NCBI GenBank assembly: GCA_025128135.1
Contig: JAHLYW010000036.1
Coordinates: forward strand, 1 to 64,000
DNA length: 64,000 nt
Reading direction: 5' to 3'
Source of the DNA: Synechococcus sp. CS-1325
GTDB lineage: Bacteria; Cyanobacteriota; Cyanobacteriia; PCC-6307; Cyanobiaceae
Below are positions 41,718 through 51,456 of this stretch, piece by piece. Numbering within the stretch: the first letter of the stretch is position 1; every line of letters starts with the position of its first letter. The translations under genes and the position numbers were made by a program. The notes beneath the pieces were generated by a model, which had not been told where the DNA came from, did no database searches, and saw only the letters and a program-made list of their open reading frames with translations.

Positions 41718-42320
41718 TCACCAGCCGAAGGCAGAAACCGCGTCGGTGGCCACTCCGTTGCCGGCTCCCTGGCCTGCCGGCGGGGTCCCATCCAGGCAAC
41801 GGCTCTCCACACAGAACGAGGCGGTGTTCGAAAGCCCCTCCACGGTGCTGGTGCGCAGCCGCAGGTTCGGCGTGGGGAACCAGAAGCGCTCAAGCGAGTT
41901 CATCGTTTCGTAGCCCGTGGTGAGCAGCAGCCCGTCGCGGTCGTCCATCTGGAAGTGGCCGGCCACCGGGGCGGTTTCGGCGTAGCCCCGATCCCGCAGC
42001 AACAGCCCCTGCCGGCCCAGAGCATCGGTGGGAATCAGGCCGAACACCGATTCGCCCTGATGGTCTTCCCCGGCCTTGTCCCAGGCCATCGAACCGCTCC
42101 AGCGCACCTGGCAGCCACCCACGAGTGCGGTCGGCTCCTGGCCATGCAGCACGGCGATCGCTGCCAGGCGTGGATCCTCGGCGGCCACTTCCACCACCTC
42201 GATCAGCGAGCCGCCGGCTTCCGCGCGGCGGTGCAGCAGGTGATGGCTGGTGCGCTGGGAGCGCCAGCGGCCGCAGCTGAGTCTGAAGAAGCTGATGGCA
42301 TCGGCGATCGGAACACTCAC
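41718..42320 (-). CDS. CpcS/CpeS-type phycobilin lyase
   Basis: A 200-residue lipocalin-like chromophore lyase that attaches phycocyanobilin (or phycoerythrobilin) to Cys84-type sites of phycobiliproteins. It begins DAISFFRLSCGRWRSQRTSHHLLHRRAEAGGS, matching the CpcS/CpeS opening, and includes VRWSGSMAWDKAGEDHQGESVFGLIP and YETMNSLERFWFPTPNLRLRTS. It lies 96 bases upstream of cpcG on the same strand. CpcS, CpcU and CpeS cannot be told apart by reading alone. Confidence 0.92.
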   Translation of the reverse strand: MSVPIADAISFFRLSCGRWRSQRTSHHLLHRRAEAGGSLIEVVEVAAEDPRLAAIAVLHGQEPTALVGGCQVRWSGSMAWDKAGEDHQGESVFGLIPTDALGRQGLLLRDRGYAETAPVAGHFQMDDRDGLLLTTGYETMNSLERFWFPTPNLRLRTSTVEGLSNTASFCVESRCLDGTPPAGQGAGNGVATDAVSAFGW

Positions 42321-42341
42321 GGCAGGGTCACGGCTGCAGCG

Positions 42342-43238
42342 ATGATCGCAAGGCCCACACCCCTCCCGTCACTGGTGGCCTCCACGGGAGTCCTGGCCGC
42401 CCTGGCGGCGGCGCTCTGCTGGGCCCTGGCCAGCAGCCTGTGGCGGCGCCTGCCGACCTCCCTGTCGTCGGCCCAGTTGAATCTGCTCAAGAATCTGCTG
42501 GCCCTGGCTGTTCAGCTGCCGCTGGTGCTGCTGGGCCTCTGGCACGTCCAGCCCGGCGCCGTTGCCCTGCTGCTGGCCAGCGGCGTGGTCGGAATCGCCC
42601 TGGGGGACAGCTTTTATTTCGCCGCCCTGCGCCGGCTCGGCACCCGCCGCACCCTCACGATCGAGGCTGGCGGTCCTGTGGTGACGGTGTTGGGTGGGGC
42701 CCTGTTCCTCAGCGAGCTGCCTGCTCCCGAGCAGTGGCTGGGGGTGGGGCTGATCGGTCTGGCGGTGCTGGTGGTGGCGCGTCAGCAGCCGCCGGCAGCC
42801 CAGCGGCCCGGGGGGCAGCGACTGGGTCTGCTGCTGGCCCTTGCGGCCCTGCTCTGCGGCAGCGGCGGTGCGCTGCTCTCCCGAACCGCGCTGCTGGCTT
42901 CTGATCTGAGCCCCTTGCAATCGGCCACGTTGCGGTTGGCGGCGGCGACGCTGGTGATGGTGCCCCTGCTGCGGCACTGGCCACCCCAGGGGGCAGGTCC
43001 CCGTCTGGCCTGGCGCCGCTGGCCCCTGGTGCTGCTCGCCACCCTGCTCGGCACCACCTTCGGGATCCTGCTGCAGCAGACGGCGTTGCAGCACCTGCCG
43101 GCGGGGATGGCAGTGGCTCTGCTCTCCACTGCTCCGGTGATGGCCCTTCCCCTGGCCCATTGGGAGGGGGACAGCCCCGGCTGGACCGGTCTGGTGGCAG
43201 CTCTGCTCGCCATAGCTGGAGTCAGCCTGGTGGTGTGA
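42342..43238 (+). CDS. EamA/DMT-family exporter
   Basis: A 298-residue membrane protein with ten predicted helices in two EamA repeats (residues 10-145 and 158-298), each ending in the typical ALPLAHW or LFLSEL segment. Members export amino acids, purines or other metabolites. The ATG at 42342 is 21 bases from the divergent cpcS start; the long upstream open frame is antisense to cpcS. The 3' end overlaps the convergent gene by 17 bases. Confidence 0.9.
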   Translation: MIARPTPLPSLVASTGVLAALAAALCWALASSLWRRLPTSLSSAQLNLLKNLLALAVQLPLVLLGLWHVQPGAVALLLASGVVGIALGDSFYFAALRRLGTRRTLTIEAGGPVVTVLGGALFLSELPAPEQWLGVGLIGLAVLVVARQQPPAAQRPGGQRLGLLLALAALLCGSGGALLSRTALLASDLSPLQSATLRLAAATLVMVPLLRHWPPQGAGPRLAWRRWPLVLLATLLGTTFGILLQQTALQHLPAGMAVALLSTAPVMALPLAHWEGDSPGWTGLVAALLAIAGVSLVV

Positions 43239-43587
43239 GCCTTGTGCGGGCCTGGGCGTCAGCCCAGCGACACAGGTCGCTGAGATCCAGGGTCAGGGCC
43301 CCCTTCCCCAGCGAAGCGGCAATGCCTTCCAGCTGGCGGGCCGCCTTTTCGAGCTGCCGCCGGAAATCCTGCTGAAAAACAGGCTCCGCCTTGAGCTGGG
43401 GTTGCTCGGCCAGCCAGCTCTCCAGTTGCGGCCCGGAGGGAATCTCTCCCTGCGAGGGACCGGCGATCTGTTGCAGGGTGCGAAGGCTGTGGGCCAGCAG
43501 GCGCAGGTGGTGGCGCTCCAGGGAAGGAAGCAGGCTGGATTCCAGCAACACCATCTCCTGACTGCTGAGGGGCCCCGCCTCAGCCAT
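43222..43587 (-). CDS. Conserved protein translationally coupled to sufR
   Basis: A 121-residue helical protein starting MAEAGPLSSQEMVLLESSLL, with long amphipathic helices and DFRRQLEKAARQLEGIAASLGKGALTLDLSDLCRWADAQAR at the end. Its ATG overlaps the sufR stop by 8 bases, so it is made with SufR. I do not recognise a family. The position suggests a link with iron-sulfur cluster control or simply a shared transcript. Confidence 0.75.
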   Translation of the reverse strand: MAEAGPLSSQEMVLLESSLLPSLERHHLRLLAHSLRTLQQIAGPSQGEIPSGPQLESWLAEQPQLKAEPVFQQDFRRQLEKAARQLEGIAASLGKGALTLDLSDLCRWADAQARTRLTPPG

Positions 43588-44254
43588 CGCTTTCTCGGTC
43601 GACGGGACTGGCGGTGGCGGAGCGGGGGGTGAGGCGGAACCCGCAGGAATGCCCCCCTTCCAGCCGCCAGTGGACCCTCTCCACGCTGCAATCCGGGAAG
43701 GTGTGGCGGATCTGTTGCAACTCCTGATCGCAGATCTGGGGGAATTGATCGGCGAGCCTGGCGACGGAACAACGAAACTCCCGCATGCACCAGGAGCCAC
43801 CCTCGGCCTCCCGGCTGCATTCGGACACGTAGCCCTCCTGGCGGCGCAGTTCCACCAGACGGCCGAGCCGCTCGGCCAGGCTGCCGGTGCCGATCAGGAG
43901 CCGATCCGATGCGCCCTTGACCACGGCCTGCTGCCGCAGCAGCCTGGTGAGCATGTCGGGGGGCAGGCTGGCGGCCATCGACTGCAGCAGGCCGAGGGCG
44001 AACTGTTCGCCACCATCGGGAAACTGATGGCGGCCAATGCTGGTCAGGCGCCAGTGATTGCTGGGCCGTCCAGGCCCTTCGGCGCTCGGGCTGGCTTCGA
44101 CCAGGCCTTCTTCCTCGAGGCCGCGCAGGTGACGACGCATCGCCTGCACGGAAACAGCGAGCTGTTCGGAGAGATCCGCAGCCGTGGCCTCGCCCTGACG
44201 CAGCAGGAGTGTGAGGGCCGCCTCACGGGTTGGGGTCTGGGTGGTGGAACTCAT
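43580..44254 (-). CDS. sufR: Iron-sulfur-sensing repressor SufR
   Basis: A 224-residue DeoR-type repressor of the suf operon that binds DNA when it carries a [4Fe-4S] cluster. An N-terminal winged helix (LLLRQGEATAADLSEQLAVSVQAMRRHLRGLEEEGLVEA) is followed by the cluster region with Cys in SECSREAEGGSWCMREFRC, QICDQE, PDCSVER and GHSCGF. It is divergent from ftrC-sufBCDS, the standard arrangement. I chose the ATG at 44254 (MSSTTQTPTREAAL). Confidence 0.95.
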   Translation of the reverse strand: MSSTTQTPTREAALTLLLRQGEATAADLSEQLAVSVQAMRRHLRGLEEEGLVEASPSAEGPGRPSNHWRLTSIGRHQFPDGGEQFALGLLQSMAASLPPDMLTRLLRQQAVVKGASDRLLIGTGSLAERLGRLVELRRQEGYVSECSREAEGGSWCMREFRCSVARLADQFPQICDQELQQIRHTFPDCSVERVHWRLEGGHSCGFRLTPRSATASPVDRESDG

Positions 44255-44375
44255 CAGGGGGTGAGGATGGTCTGGCGAGACACGGTCCTGGCCACACCCT
44301 GCCACGCCTGGCGGGTGGCTGTGGGGCCGCTCGGTCAGGCCCCCAGCACCGACATCGGTGCCTTAGGCTGTCCAG

Positions 44376-44401
44376 ATAACGAAACTACAGTGTTTCGTTA
44401 T
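44376..44401. promoter_or_regulatory. Probable SufR operator
   Basis: ATAACGAAAC (44376-44385) and GTTTCGTTAT (44392-44401) are perfect inverted arms around 6 bases (TACAGT). The palindrome lies between sufR and ftrC-sufB. SufR of Synechocystis binds CAAC-N6-GTTG boxes; the spacing of 6 matches and the inner AAAC-N6-GTTT is close. Confidence 0.75.
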
Positions 44402-44492
44402 TTGCGGCCTGCCGGCATCACCGATTTTGACGGTTCTCCGGTGGCGCCGTCATCCTCACAATGGCAGCGGTTTCCTCTCCCCAGTTCAACCC

Positions 44493-44864
44493 ATGTCCGA
44501 TGCTCCCTCCGCTGCGGCGGCTCCATCCACCGAAAGCCTGGAGGTCATCCGGAAATTCGCCGAAACCTATGCCCAGCGCACAGGCACTTTTTTCTGCAGT
44601 GATCCAGGGGTGACGGCCGTGGTGCTTGAAGGTCTGGCCCGCCACAAGGAGCAACTGGGCGGTGCCCTCTGCCCTTGCCGCCACTACGAAGACAAGGAAG
44701 CTGAGGTTTCACAGGCCTTCTGGAACTGCCCCTGTGTTCCGATGCGCGAGCGCAAGGAATGTCACTGCATGCTCTTCCTCACCGAAGAAAATCCCTTCCG
44801 GGGTGATACCCAGAGCATCAGCCTCGATGAGATTCGCACCCACACCGCCGGTTCCACCCCCTGA
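44493..44864 (+). CDS. ftrC: Ferredoxin-thioredoxin reductase catalytic chain
   Basis: The catalytic subunit of FTR, which passes electrons from ferredoxin to thioredoxin through a [4Fe-4S] cluster and a disulfide. The cysteine motifs are complete: FFCSDP, CPCRHY, CPC (FWNCPCVPM) and CHCML. The ATG at 44493 ([15 protein letters not shown]) is chosen; the frame extends upstream. It is the first gene after the SufR operator and ends 5 bases before sufB, so it is part of the suf operon. Confidence 0.95.
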   Translation: MSDAPSAAAAPSTESLEVIRKFAETYAQRTGTFFCSDPGVTAVVLEGLARHKEQLGGALCPCRHYEDKEAEVSQAFWNCPCVPMRERKECHCMLFLTEENPFRGDTQSISLDEIRTHTAGSTP

Positions 44865-44869
44865 GGCCC

Positions 44870-46312
44870 ATGAGCACCACCTCCACTGTCAGTGATCTTG
44901 TCAGCAAGCCTTATCAATACGGCTTCGTTACCGATATTGAAACCGAGAAGATTGACAAGGGCCTCAGTGAAGATGTTGTGCGTCTGATTTCAGCCAAGAA
45001 GAACGAACCAGCTTTTTTGCTGGCATTTCGCCTCAAGGCTTTCAGGCAATGGCTGCGGATGGAGGAACCCCAGTGGGCTGCGGTGAACCACCCGGAAATC
45101 GATTATCAGAACATCATCTATTACGCCGCACCCAAGCAGCAGGAGAAGAAAGCCAGCCTCGATGAGGTGGATCCCAAGCTGCTCGAAACCTTCGAAAAGT
45201 TAGGGATTCCCCTGAGTGAGCAGAAGCGACTCAGCAATGTGGCGGTGGACGCAGTCTTCGACAGTGTTTCGATTGCCACCACCTATCGCGAAAAGCTGGC
45301 TGAGCACGGCGTGGTGTTCTGCTCGATCAGTGAAGCGGTGAAGGACCACCCCGAGTTGATCGAGCGCTATCTCGGCTCGGTTGTACCCGCCAGCGACAAT
45401 TATTTCACGGCTCTCAATTCTGCTGTGTTCAGTGATGGCTCCTTTGTATTCATTCCAAAGGGTGTCGAATGCCCGATGGAACTTTCCACCTATTTTCGAA
45501 TCAATTCTGGTGATACCGGACAATTTGAACGCACCTTGATCATTGCCGAAGAAGGGGCCTCGGTCAGTTATCTGGAGGGATGCACCGCCCCGATGTTCGA
45601 CACCAACCAGCTCCATGCGGCCGTGGTGGAACTGGTGGCGCTCGATGATGCCTCAATCAAGTATTCAACTGTTCAGAACTGGTACGCCGGTGATGAATCC
45701 GGTAAGGGTGGAATCTACAATTTCGTGACCAAGCGCGGCCACTGTCGTGGCGATCGCAGCAAGATCAGCTGGACCCAGGTGGAAACCGGCTCGGCGATCA
45801 CCTGGAAATATCCAAGCTGTGTTCTGCAGGGAGCAGACTCGGTCGGGGAATTTTATTCAGTTGCTCTCACGAACAATCGCCAACAGGCTGATACCGGCAC
45901 CAAGATGATTCATGTGGGCCCCCGCACGCGCTCCACGATCGTGAGCAAGGGGATCAGCGCCGGCCATTCTTCCAACAGCTACCGAGGCCTTGTCCAGATC
46001 GGCCCGAAGGCCGTGGGAGCGAAGAATTACAGCCAGTGTGATTCGATGTTGATCGGTGATCAGGCCGCTGCCAACACCTATCCCTACATCCGCTCCCAAC
46101 AGCCCGAGTCCACGGTGGAGCATGAAGCCAGCACCTGCCGGATCTCCGCCGACCAGCTTTTCTACCTCCAGAGTCGCGGTATCGGTTTCGAGGAGGCAGT
46201 ATCGATGATGGTGAGTGGCTTCTGCCGCGATGTCTTCAACCAACTGCCGATGGAGTTCGCCGCCGAGGCCGACAAGTTGCTGGCACTGAAGCTTGAAGGC
46301 TCGGTGGGCTGA
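44870..46312 (+). CDS. sufB: Fe-S cluster assembly scaffold SufB
   Basis: A 480-residue core scaffold of the SufBC2D complex where new iron-sulfur clusters are built. It shows the SufB hallmarks [56 protein letters not shown] and the C-terminal [34 protein letters not shown] region with [18 protein letters not shown]. Typical length. Follows ftrC closely. Confidence 0.97.
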   Translation: MSTTSTVSDLVSKPYQYGFVTDIETEKIDKGLSEDVVRLISAKKNEPAFLLAFRLKAFRQWLRMEEPQWAAVNHPEIDYQNIIYYAAPKQQEKKASLDEVDPKLLETFEKLGIPLSEQKRLSNVAVDAVFDSVSIATTYREKLAEHGVVFCSISEAVKDHPELIERYLGSVVPASDNYFTALNSAVFSDGSFVFIPKGVECPMELSTYFRINSGDTGQFERTLIIAEEGASVSYLEGCTAPMFDTNQLHAAVVELVALDDASIKYSTVQNWYAGDESGKGGIYNFVTKRGHCRGDRSKISWTQVETGSAITWKYPSCVLQGADSVGEFYSVALTNNRQQADTGTKMIHVGPRTRSTIVSKGISAGHSSNSYRGLVQIGPKAVGAKNYSQCDSMLIGDQAAANTYPYIRSQQPESTVEHEASTCRISADQLFYLQSRGIGFEEAVSMMVSGFCRDVFNQLPMEFAAEADKLLALKLEGSVG

Positions 46313-46373
46313 GCGTCCTGGATCTCCGCTTCTTTTTCTCTCTGAGTTTTTTCGTTCCTCTTCCCGTTTTCCT

Positions 46374-47162
46374 GTGATCCGCCCCGACGCCGACCTGCTG
46401 CTCGACATTGTTGATCTCCATGCCACGGTTGCCGACCAGCCGATTCTCAAAGGGGTGAATCTCAGCATCCGTGCCGGCGAGATCCACGCCGTCATGGGGC
46501 GCAACGGCAGTGGTAAGAGCACTCTCTCGAAGGTGCTCGCCGGCCATCCCGCCTACAGCGTCACTGCCGGCAGCGTTCGTTACCGGGGCAGCGATCTGCT
46601 GGATCTGGATCCGGAGCAACGGGCCCGCATCGGTCTGTTCCTCGGCTTTCAGTATCCGGTCGAAATTCCTGGTGTGAGCAATCTGGAGTTTCTGCGGGTG
46701 GCCACCAACGCCCGCCGTGGCGAGCTGGGCAAGGAGGAGCTCGACACCTTCGCTTTTGAGGATGTTGTGCGCGATCGCCTCAAGGTGGTTCAGATGGATG
46801 CCGCTTTTCTGGAGCGCAGTGTCAATGAGGGTTTCTCCGGTGGAGAGAAAAAGCGAAACGAAATTCTCCAGATGGCCCTGCTGGAGCCGGTGGTGGCGAT
46901 CCTTGACGAAACCGATTCCGGTCTTGATATCGATGCTCTGCGGATCGTGGCCGGTGGCGTGAACCAGCTGGCCACGCCTGACAATGCCACCCTGTTGATC
47001 ACCCACTATCAACGGCTGCTGGATGTGATCACCCCTGATTTCGTTCACGTGATGGCGGCGGGACGGATCCTGCGCACCGGTGGCAAGGAGCTGGCCCTGG
47101 AACTTGAAGAACGCGGTTACGACTGGGTGGACCAGGAGTTGGCCGTTCTCGAGGTGGCTTGA
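46374..47162 (+). CDS. sufC: Fe-S cluster assembly ATPase SufC
   Basis: A 262-residue ABC ATPase of the SufBC2D complex. Walker [17 protein letters not shown], signature [15 protein letters not shown] and Walker [20 protein letters not shown] are all present. I chose the GTG at 46374 ([12 protein letters not shown]); the open frame upstream overlaps sufB and is unlike the family. The stop overlaps the sufD ATG by one base. Confidence 0.97.
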   Translation: MIRPDADLLLDIVDLHATVADQPILKGVNLSIRAGEIHAVMGRNGSGKSTLSKVLAGHPAYSVTAGSVRYRGSDLLDLDPEQRARIGLFLGFQYPVEIPGVSNLEFLRVATNARRGELGKEELDTFAFEDVVRDRLKVVQMDAAFLERSVNEGFSGGEKKRNEILQMALLEPVVAILDETDSGLDIDALRIVAGGVNQLATPDNATLLITHYQRLLDVITPDFVHVMAAGRILRTGGKELALELEERGYDWVDQELAVLEVA

Positions 47163-48439
47163 TGGTGGTCTCATCCAGACTTGCGGACAGGGCCGTCAAC
47201 GACGCCTGGGCCAGGCGCCTGCTGAGCCATCTGCCCGTCCCCAGCGGTGAGCTTGAGGCCGTCCAGGTGCGGGGGCGGGAGGCGCTGATCCGCCAGTCGC
47301 TCCCATCCCGCCGCCAGGAAGATTGGCGATTCACCGATCTGACCCCTCTCAAAGCTCTCGATCCGCTCAGCCTCAACCCGCTCACAGCCGCGGTCGGCTC
47401 CTCCTTGCCATCGGCTGGCTGGCCGGCGCCGGCGCCGGGAAGCCTGCGGCTCTGGCTCGATGGCCGTAGCGACCCTCTGGCCGGTCAGACCCTTCCCCCC
47501 GGGCTGAGTCGGCTCAGCTCCGACGACCTGCATCAGGCCCTGGGCCGCAGCCTGGCCGGCTGCGATTGCGAGCAGCACTGGCCGGTGGAGCTCAATCAGG
47601 CCACCGTCAGCCATTGCCTGGCCCTGCGGGTCAGCGGAGTGATCGCCGAAACGCTGGAGCTGGTCTGCGTGGCCGATGCCCAGCACACCCTTCGACCGGT
47701 GCGGGTGCTGCTGCTGCTCGAGGAGAAGGCCAGCCTGGAGGTGCTTCAGGTTCAGCTTGGCTCCGGGGCCAGCCTGAGCAGCCTGGTGGTGGAGGCCCAG
47801 CTCGGCAGGCAGGCCCACTTGCTCCATGGCCTGCTGGCCCTCGGCGAGGCGGAAGCCTGTTTTCTGGGGCACCTGGCGGTGGAGCAGGCCAGTGAAAGCC
47901 GGTTCCGCTCGGTCATGGCCAGCCGGGGTTGGGCTCTGTCACGCTTCGAGCCCCGCATCACCCAGCGCGATGGTGCAGCCCACACCGAGCTGAAGGCGCT
48001 GCAGCTGGCTGAGCGGGATCAGTTGGCCGATACCCACAGCCAGGTGAGGTTTCTCGGCCCGGATGGCGCTCTGGAGCAGCTGCACAAGGCCATCGCCGCT
48101 GATCAGGGCCACAGTGTGTTCAACGGTGCCGTGGCTGTACCGCGGCAGGCCCAGCGCACCAATGCCAATCAGCTCAGTCGCAACCTGCTGCTCTCCGATC
48201 AGGCCCGCATCGACACCAAGCCGCAGCTGGAGATCGTTGCCGACGACGTGCGCTGCACCCACGGCGCCACCGTGAGCCGGCTGCAGGCCGATCAGCTCTT
48301 CTACCTTCAGAGTCGGGGCATCGACGCGGCGACGGCCTCCCGCCTGCTGAGGCGGGGCTTTTGCCAGGAGGTGTTGCGGGATTTTCCCGCCGCTGCCGCC
48401 GTCTGGAATCCCCTGCAACGCTTGATGGTGGAGGCTTGA
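47162..48439 (+). CDS. sufD: Fe-S cluster assembly protein SufD
   Basis: The SufB paralogue and third partner of SufBC2D. The 425-residue protein has a variable N-terminus with the RQSLPSRRQEDWRFTDLTPLKAL signature, then a beta-helix core and the C-terminal family end [45 protein letters not shown]. The ATG overlaps the sufC stop. Confidence 0.96.
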   Translation: MVVSSRLADRAVNDAWARRLLSHLPVPSGELEAVQVRGREALIRQSLPSRRQEDWRFTDLTPLKALDPLSLNPLTAAVGSSLPSAGWPAPAPGSLRLWLDGRSDPLAGQTLPPGLSRLSSDDLHQALGRSLAGCDCEQHWPVELNQATVSHCLALRVSGVIAETLELVCVADAQHTLRPVRVLLLLEEKASLEVLQVQLGSGASLSSLVVEAQLGRQAHLLHGLLALGEAEACFLGHLAVEQASESRFRSVMASRGWALSRFEPRITQRDGAAHTELKALQLAERDQLADTHSQVRFLGPDGALEQLHKAIAADQGHSVFNGAVAVPRQAQRTNANQLSRNLLLSDQARIDTKPQLEIVADDVRCTHGATVSRLQADQLFYLQSRGIDAATASRLLRRGFCQEVLRDFPAAAAVWNPLQRLMVEA

Positions 48440-48445
48440 TCACCG

Positions 48446-49777
48446 ATGACAACCGCTCTCCCCAGCCAGCCGCCCACGGCACCTCGGTTGGAGCAGTGCC
48501 TGGAGGCCGAGACCAGACGGCCCGCTGAGCCGGTGGGCTCCCTGGCCGCCCAGACCCGGCCGGATTTTCCCTTGCTCGCCCAGCAGGGATGCCTCGGTCA
48601 GCCTCTGATCTATCTCGATCACGCCGCCACCAGCCAGAAGCCCCGTCAGGTGCTGGAAGCCCTGAACACGTACTACAGCCGGGACAACGCCAACGTGCAC
48701 CGCGGCGCCCACCAGCTCAGTGCCCGCGCCACCGACGCCTTCGAAGGGGCCCGCGCCAAGGCGGCCAGCTTCATCGGTGCCGCCACGCCGCGCGAGATCG
48801 TGTTCACCCGCAACGCCAGCGAGGCGATCAACCTCGTGGCCCGCAGCTGGGGTGATGCGGTCATCCGTCCTGGCGACGAGATCCTGCTTTCGGTGATGGA
48901 GCACCACAGCAATCTGGTTCCCTGGCAACTGCTGGCGGCCCGCACCGGGGCGGTGCTTCGCCATGTCGGTCTGAGTGAATCCGGAGAGCTCGATCTGGCC
49001 GATCTTGAAGCCAAGCTCGGCAAGCGCACCCGGTTGGTGAGCCTGGTTCAGATCAGCAACACCCTGGGTTGCCTCAATCCGATCGCGGCGGTGGCGAAGC
49101 TGGCCCACGACGCTGGCGCCCTGCTGCTGGTGGACGCCTGCCAGAGCCTGCCCCATCTGCCGGTGAATGTGGCCCAGCTGGGCGCTGATTTTCTGGTGGG
49201 CTCCTCCCACAAGCTCTGTGGCCCCACCGGCATGGGCTTCCTCTGGGCCCGGGAAGCGTTGCTGGAGGCGATGCCGCCCTTTCTCGGTGGCGGTGAAATG
49301 ATCCAGGACGTTTTTCTCGAGACCAGCACCTGGGCTGAACTCCCCCACAAGTTCGAGGCAGGCACCCCGGCGATCGGTGAGGCCGTCGGCATGGGCGCGG
49401 CGCTCGACTATCTCAGCGCCCTGGGCCTGGAGCGGATCCACGCCTGGGAGCAGCAACTCACTGGCCGCCTGTTCGAGCGTCTGCAGGCGATCGAAGGCCT
49501 GCGTCTGCTGGGCCCCAGCCCTGAGCAGCAGCCCGACCGTGGCGCCCTGGCGGCCTTCACCGTCGATGGACTCCATGCCAATGATCTGGCGGCACTGCTT
49601 GATGCCAGTGGCATCTGCATCCGCAGTGGTCATCACTGCACCCAACCGCTTCATCGCCATTACGGCATCAGCGCTTCGGCCCGCGCCAGCCTCAGTTTCA
49701 CCACCACGTTCGAGGAGATCGATCGCTTCGCCGATGAGCTGGAGAGCAGTGTGGCCTTCCTGCGGCAACACGCCTGA
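48446..49777 (+). CDS. sufS: Cysteine desulfurase SufS
   Basis: A PLP enzyme that takes sulfur from cysteine for Suf cluster assembly. The 443-residue protein has the PLP lysine in VGSSHKLCGPTGMGF, LDHAATSQKP and NANVHRGAHQLSARAT near the start, and the active-site loop Cys in RSGHHCTQPLHRH. An extra 50-residue N-terminal segment (MTTALPSQPPTAPRLEQ...) precedes the fold. Starts 6 bases after sufD. No SufE gene is adjacent. Confidence 0.96.
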   Translation: MTTALPSQPPTAPRLEQCLEAETRRPAEPVGSLAAQTRPDFPLLAQQGCLGQPLIYLDHAATSQKPRQVLEALNTYYSRDNANVHRGAHQLSARATDAFEGARAKAASFIGAATPREIVFTRNASEAINLVARSWGDAVIRPGDEILLSVMEHHSNLVPWQLLAARTGAVLRHVGLSESGELDLADLEAKLGKRTRLVSLVQISNTLGCLNPIAAVAKLAHDAGALLLVDACQSLPHLPVNVAQLGADFLVGSSHKLCGPTGMGFLWAREALLEAMPPFLGGGEMIQDVFLETSTWAELPHKFEAGTPAIGEAVGMGAALDYLSALGLERIHAWEQQLTGRLFERLQAIEGLRLLGPSPEQQPDRGALAAFTVDGLHANDLAALLDASGICIRSGHHCTQPLHRHYGISASARASLSFTTTFEEIDRFADELESSVAFLRQHA

Positions 49778-49789
49778 GGGTCACCGCAG

Positions 49790-50302
49790 GTGCGGCTGTT
49801 TCTGGTGGTTTTGGGCGGTCGCACGGCCGGTTGCAACATCGAGCTCCACGACGTGCGTTTTGTGGTGGGCGAGGCGATCGAGGCCACTTTCCCGGCCCTG
49901 CGGGAGCAGTGGTTCGGACGGCGCCGGGGCCTGCACCTCGACAGCTATGTGGCGGTGGAGCGGGCGGATGGCCACCGGGTGAGCCTCCGGCGGGAGCCCT
50001 TTGCGGGGTCCGAGCGGCTCTGGTTCGTGAACATGGGGGCCTATGACCCCAGGCAGATGGCGGAACTCCATGCCTTTGGCCTCATCGTGGCCGGCAGCCC
50101 CCGGGCCGCCAGGGCACGGGCGAAGCGTCAATGGCTGCTGGGGGCTGATCAGGCCCACACGGATGATCTTCGTGCCGTTGATGACTGCCTGGCCCTGGAG
50201 TCGGTGGCGGGCTGGCACCTGCATCTGAGTGCTGATTCCAGCGCCGCTGCGGAGCCTCTGGTGCCGGATTGGTACGGGTACCGGCTGATCGATCGCGCCT
50301 GA
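49790..50302 (+). CDS. DUF1543 domain protein
   Basis: A 170-residue protein with two DUF1543 repeats: LFLVVLGGRTAGCNIELHDVRFVVGEAI and LWFVNMGAYDPRQMAELHAFGLIVAG. The family is widespread and unexplained. The GTG start lies 12 bases after the sufS stop, so it may share the suf transcript. The 3' end is convergent with psbA, with 74 bases between. Confidence 0.85.
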   Translation: MRLFLVVLGGRTAGCNIELHDVRFVVGEAIEATFPALREQWFGRRRGLHLDSYVAVERADGHRVSLRREPFAGSERLWFVNMGAYDPRQMAELHAFGLIVAGSPRAARARAKRQWLLGADQAHTDDLRAVDDCLALESVAGWHLHLSADSSAAAEPLVPDWYGYRLIDRA

Positions 50303-50376
50303 GAGGGGCCTGTTCAGGTTTTTCTGCTCAGGTTGCTGAGCGAAGCGGAATCGGCTGGATGAGCTTCAAAGGCTCA

Positions 50377-51456
50377 CTAACCGATCACAGGTGTGCGCAA
50401 CGCCACGGGGGTGCTGGCGGAGCTGGCCAGATCGAGCGGGAAGTTGTGCACGTTGCGCTCGTGCATCGCTTCGATGCCCAGGCCGCCGCGGTTGAGCACA
50501 TCGGCCCAGGTGTTGATCACCCGACCCTGGTGATCCATCACCGAATGGTTGAAGTTGAGGCCGTTGAGGTTGAACGAGAAGCTGGCCACCGCCAGGGCCG
50601 CGAACCAGATCCCCACCACCGGCCAGGCAGCCAGCAGGAAGTGGAGGCTGCGGCTGTTGTTGAAGGAGGCGTACTGGAAGATCAGGCGACCGAAGTAGCC
50701 ATGGGCGGCCACGATGTTGTAGGTCTCCTCTTCCTGGCCGAACTTGTAGCCGTTGTTCAGTGATTCGGTTTCGGTGCTCTCCCGCACCAGGGAGCTCGTT
50801 ACCAGGGAACCATGCATCGCGGCGAACAGGGCGCCGCCGAACACACCGGTCACGCCGAGCATGTGGAAGGGGTGCATCAGCACATTGTGCTCTGCCTGCA
50901 GCACCAGCATGAAGTTGAAGGTGCCGGAGATGCCCAGCGGCATGCCGTCGGAGAAGGAGCCCTGGCCGACTGAATACACCAGCAGCACAGCGGTGGCGGC
51001 GGCTACCGGCGCGGAGTAGGCGACGGCGATCCAGGGGCGCATCCCCAGCCGATAGCTCAGCTCCCATTCACGTCCCATCCAGCAGAAGATGCCGATCAGG
51101 AAGTGAAAGATGATCAATTGATAGGGGCCGCCGTTGTAGAGCCATTCATCCAGGCTGGAAGCGGCCCAGATCGGGTAAAAGTGGAGGCCGATGGCATTGC
51201 TGGAGGGCACCACGGCTGCGGTGATGATGTTGTTGCCGTAGAGCAGGCCGCCGGAGACAGGTTCGCGGATGCCATCGATGTCGACGGGAGGAGCGCCGAT
51301 GAAGGCGATCAGGAAGCAGGTCGTTGCCGCCAGCAGGGTGGGGATCATCAGCACGCCGAACCAGCCCACGTAGAGGCGGTTCTCGGTGCTGGTCACCCAA
51401 CCTTTGAAGGCATCCCACGGGTTGCTCCTGGAGAGAGCGAGGGAACGAGTCGTCAT
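50377..51456 (-). CDS. psbA: Photosystem II reaction-centre protein D1, D1' isoform
   Basis: A 359-residue D1 with five membrane helices and all cofactor ligands: TyrZ161, Asp170, Glu189, His190, His198, His215, Ser264, His272, His332, Glu333, His337, Asp342 and Ala344, with a 15-residue cleaved tail. It carries Ala80, Leu158 and Ala286, the three substitutions that define D1' (Synechocystis PsbA1, Anabaena PsbA0, Thermosynechococcus PsbA2), plus Ser162 after TyrZ and Val336. Residue 130 is Glu, as in high-light D1. D1' is known from micro-oxic induction. Confidence 0.95.
   Translation of the reverse strand: MTTRSLALSRSNPWDAFKGWVTSTENRLYVGWFGVLMIPTLLAATTCFLIAFIGAPPVDIDGIREPVSGGLLYGNNIITAAVVPSSNAIGLHFYPIWAASSLDEWLYNGGPYQLIIFHFLIGIFCWMGREWELSYRLGMRPWIAVAYSAPVAAATAVLLVYSVGQGSFSDGMPLGISGTFNFMLVLQAEHNVLMHPFHMLGVTGVFGGALFAAMHGSLVTSSLVRESTETESLNNGYKFGQEEETYNIVAAHGYFGRLIFQYASFNNSRSLHFLLAAWPVVGIWFAALAVASFSFNLNGLNFNHSVMDHQGRVINTWADVLNRGGLGIEAMHERNVHNFPLDLASSASTPVALRTPVIG

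Noticed and set aside
41955..42341. An N-terminal extension of the EamA exporter
   Set aside because: It is antisense to the phycobilin lyase and lacks any membrane-protein character; the ATG at 42342 begins the first helix.
50303..50376. Terminators between the DUF1543 gene and psbA
   Set aside because: CCTGTTCAGG plus five T has a 2-base loop, and GCTCAG/CTGAGC lacks a T run on the needed side.
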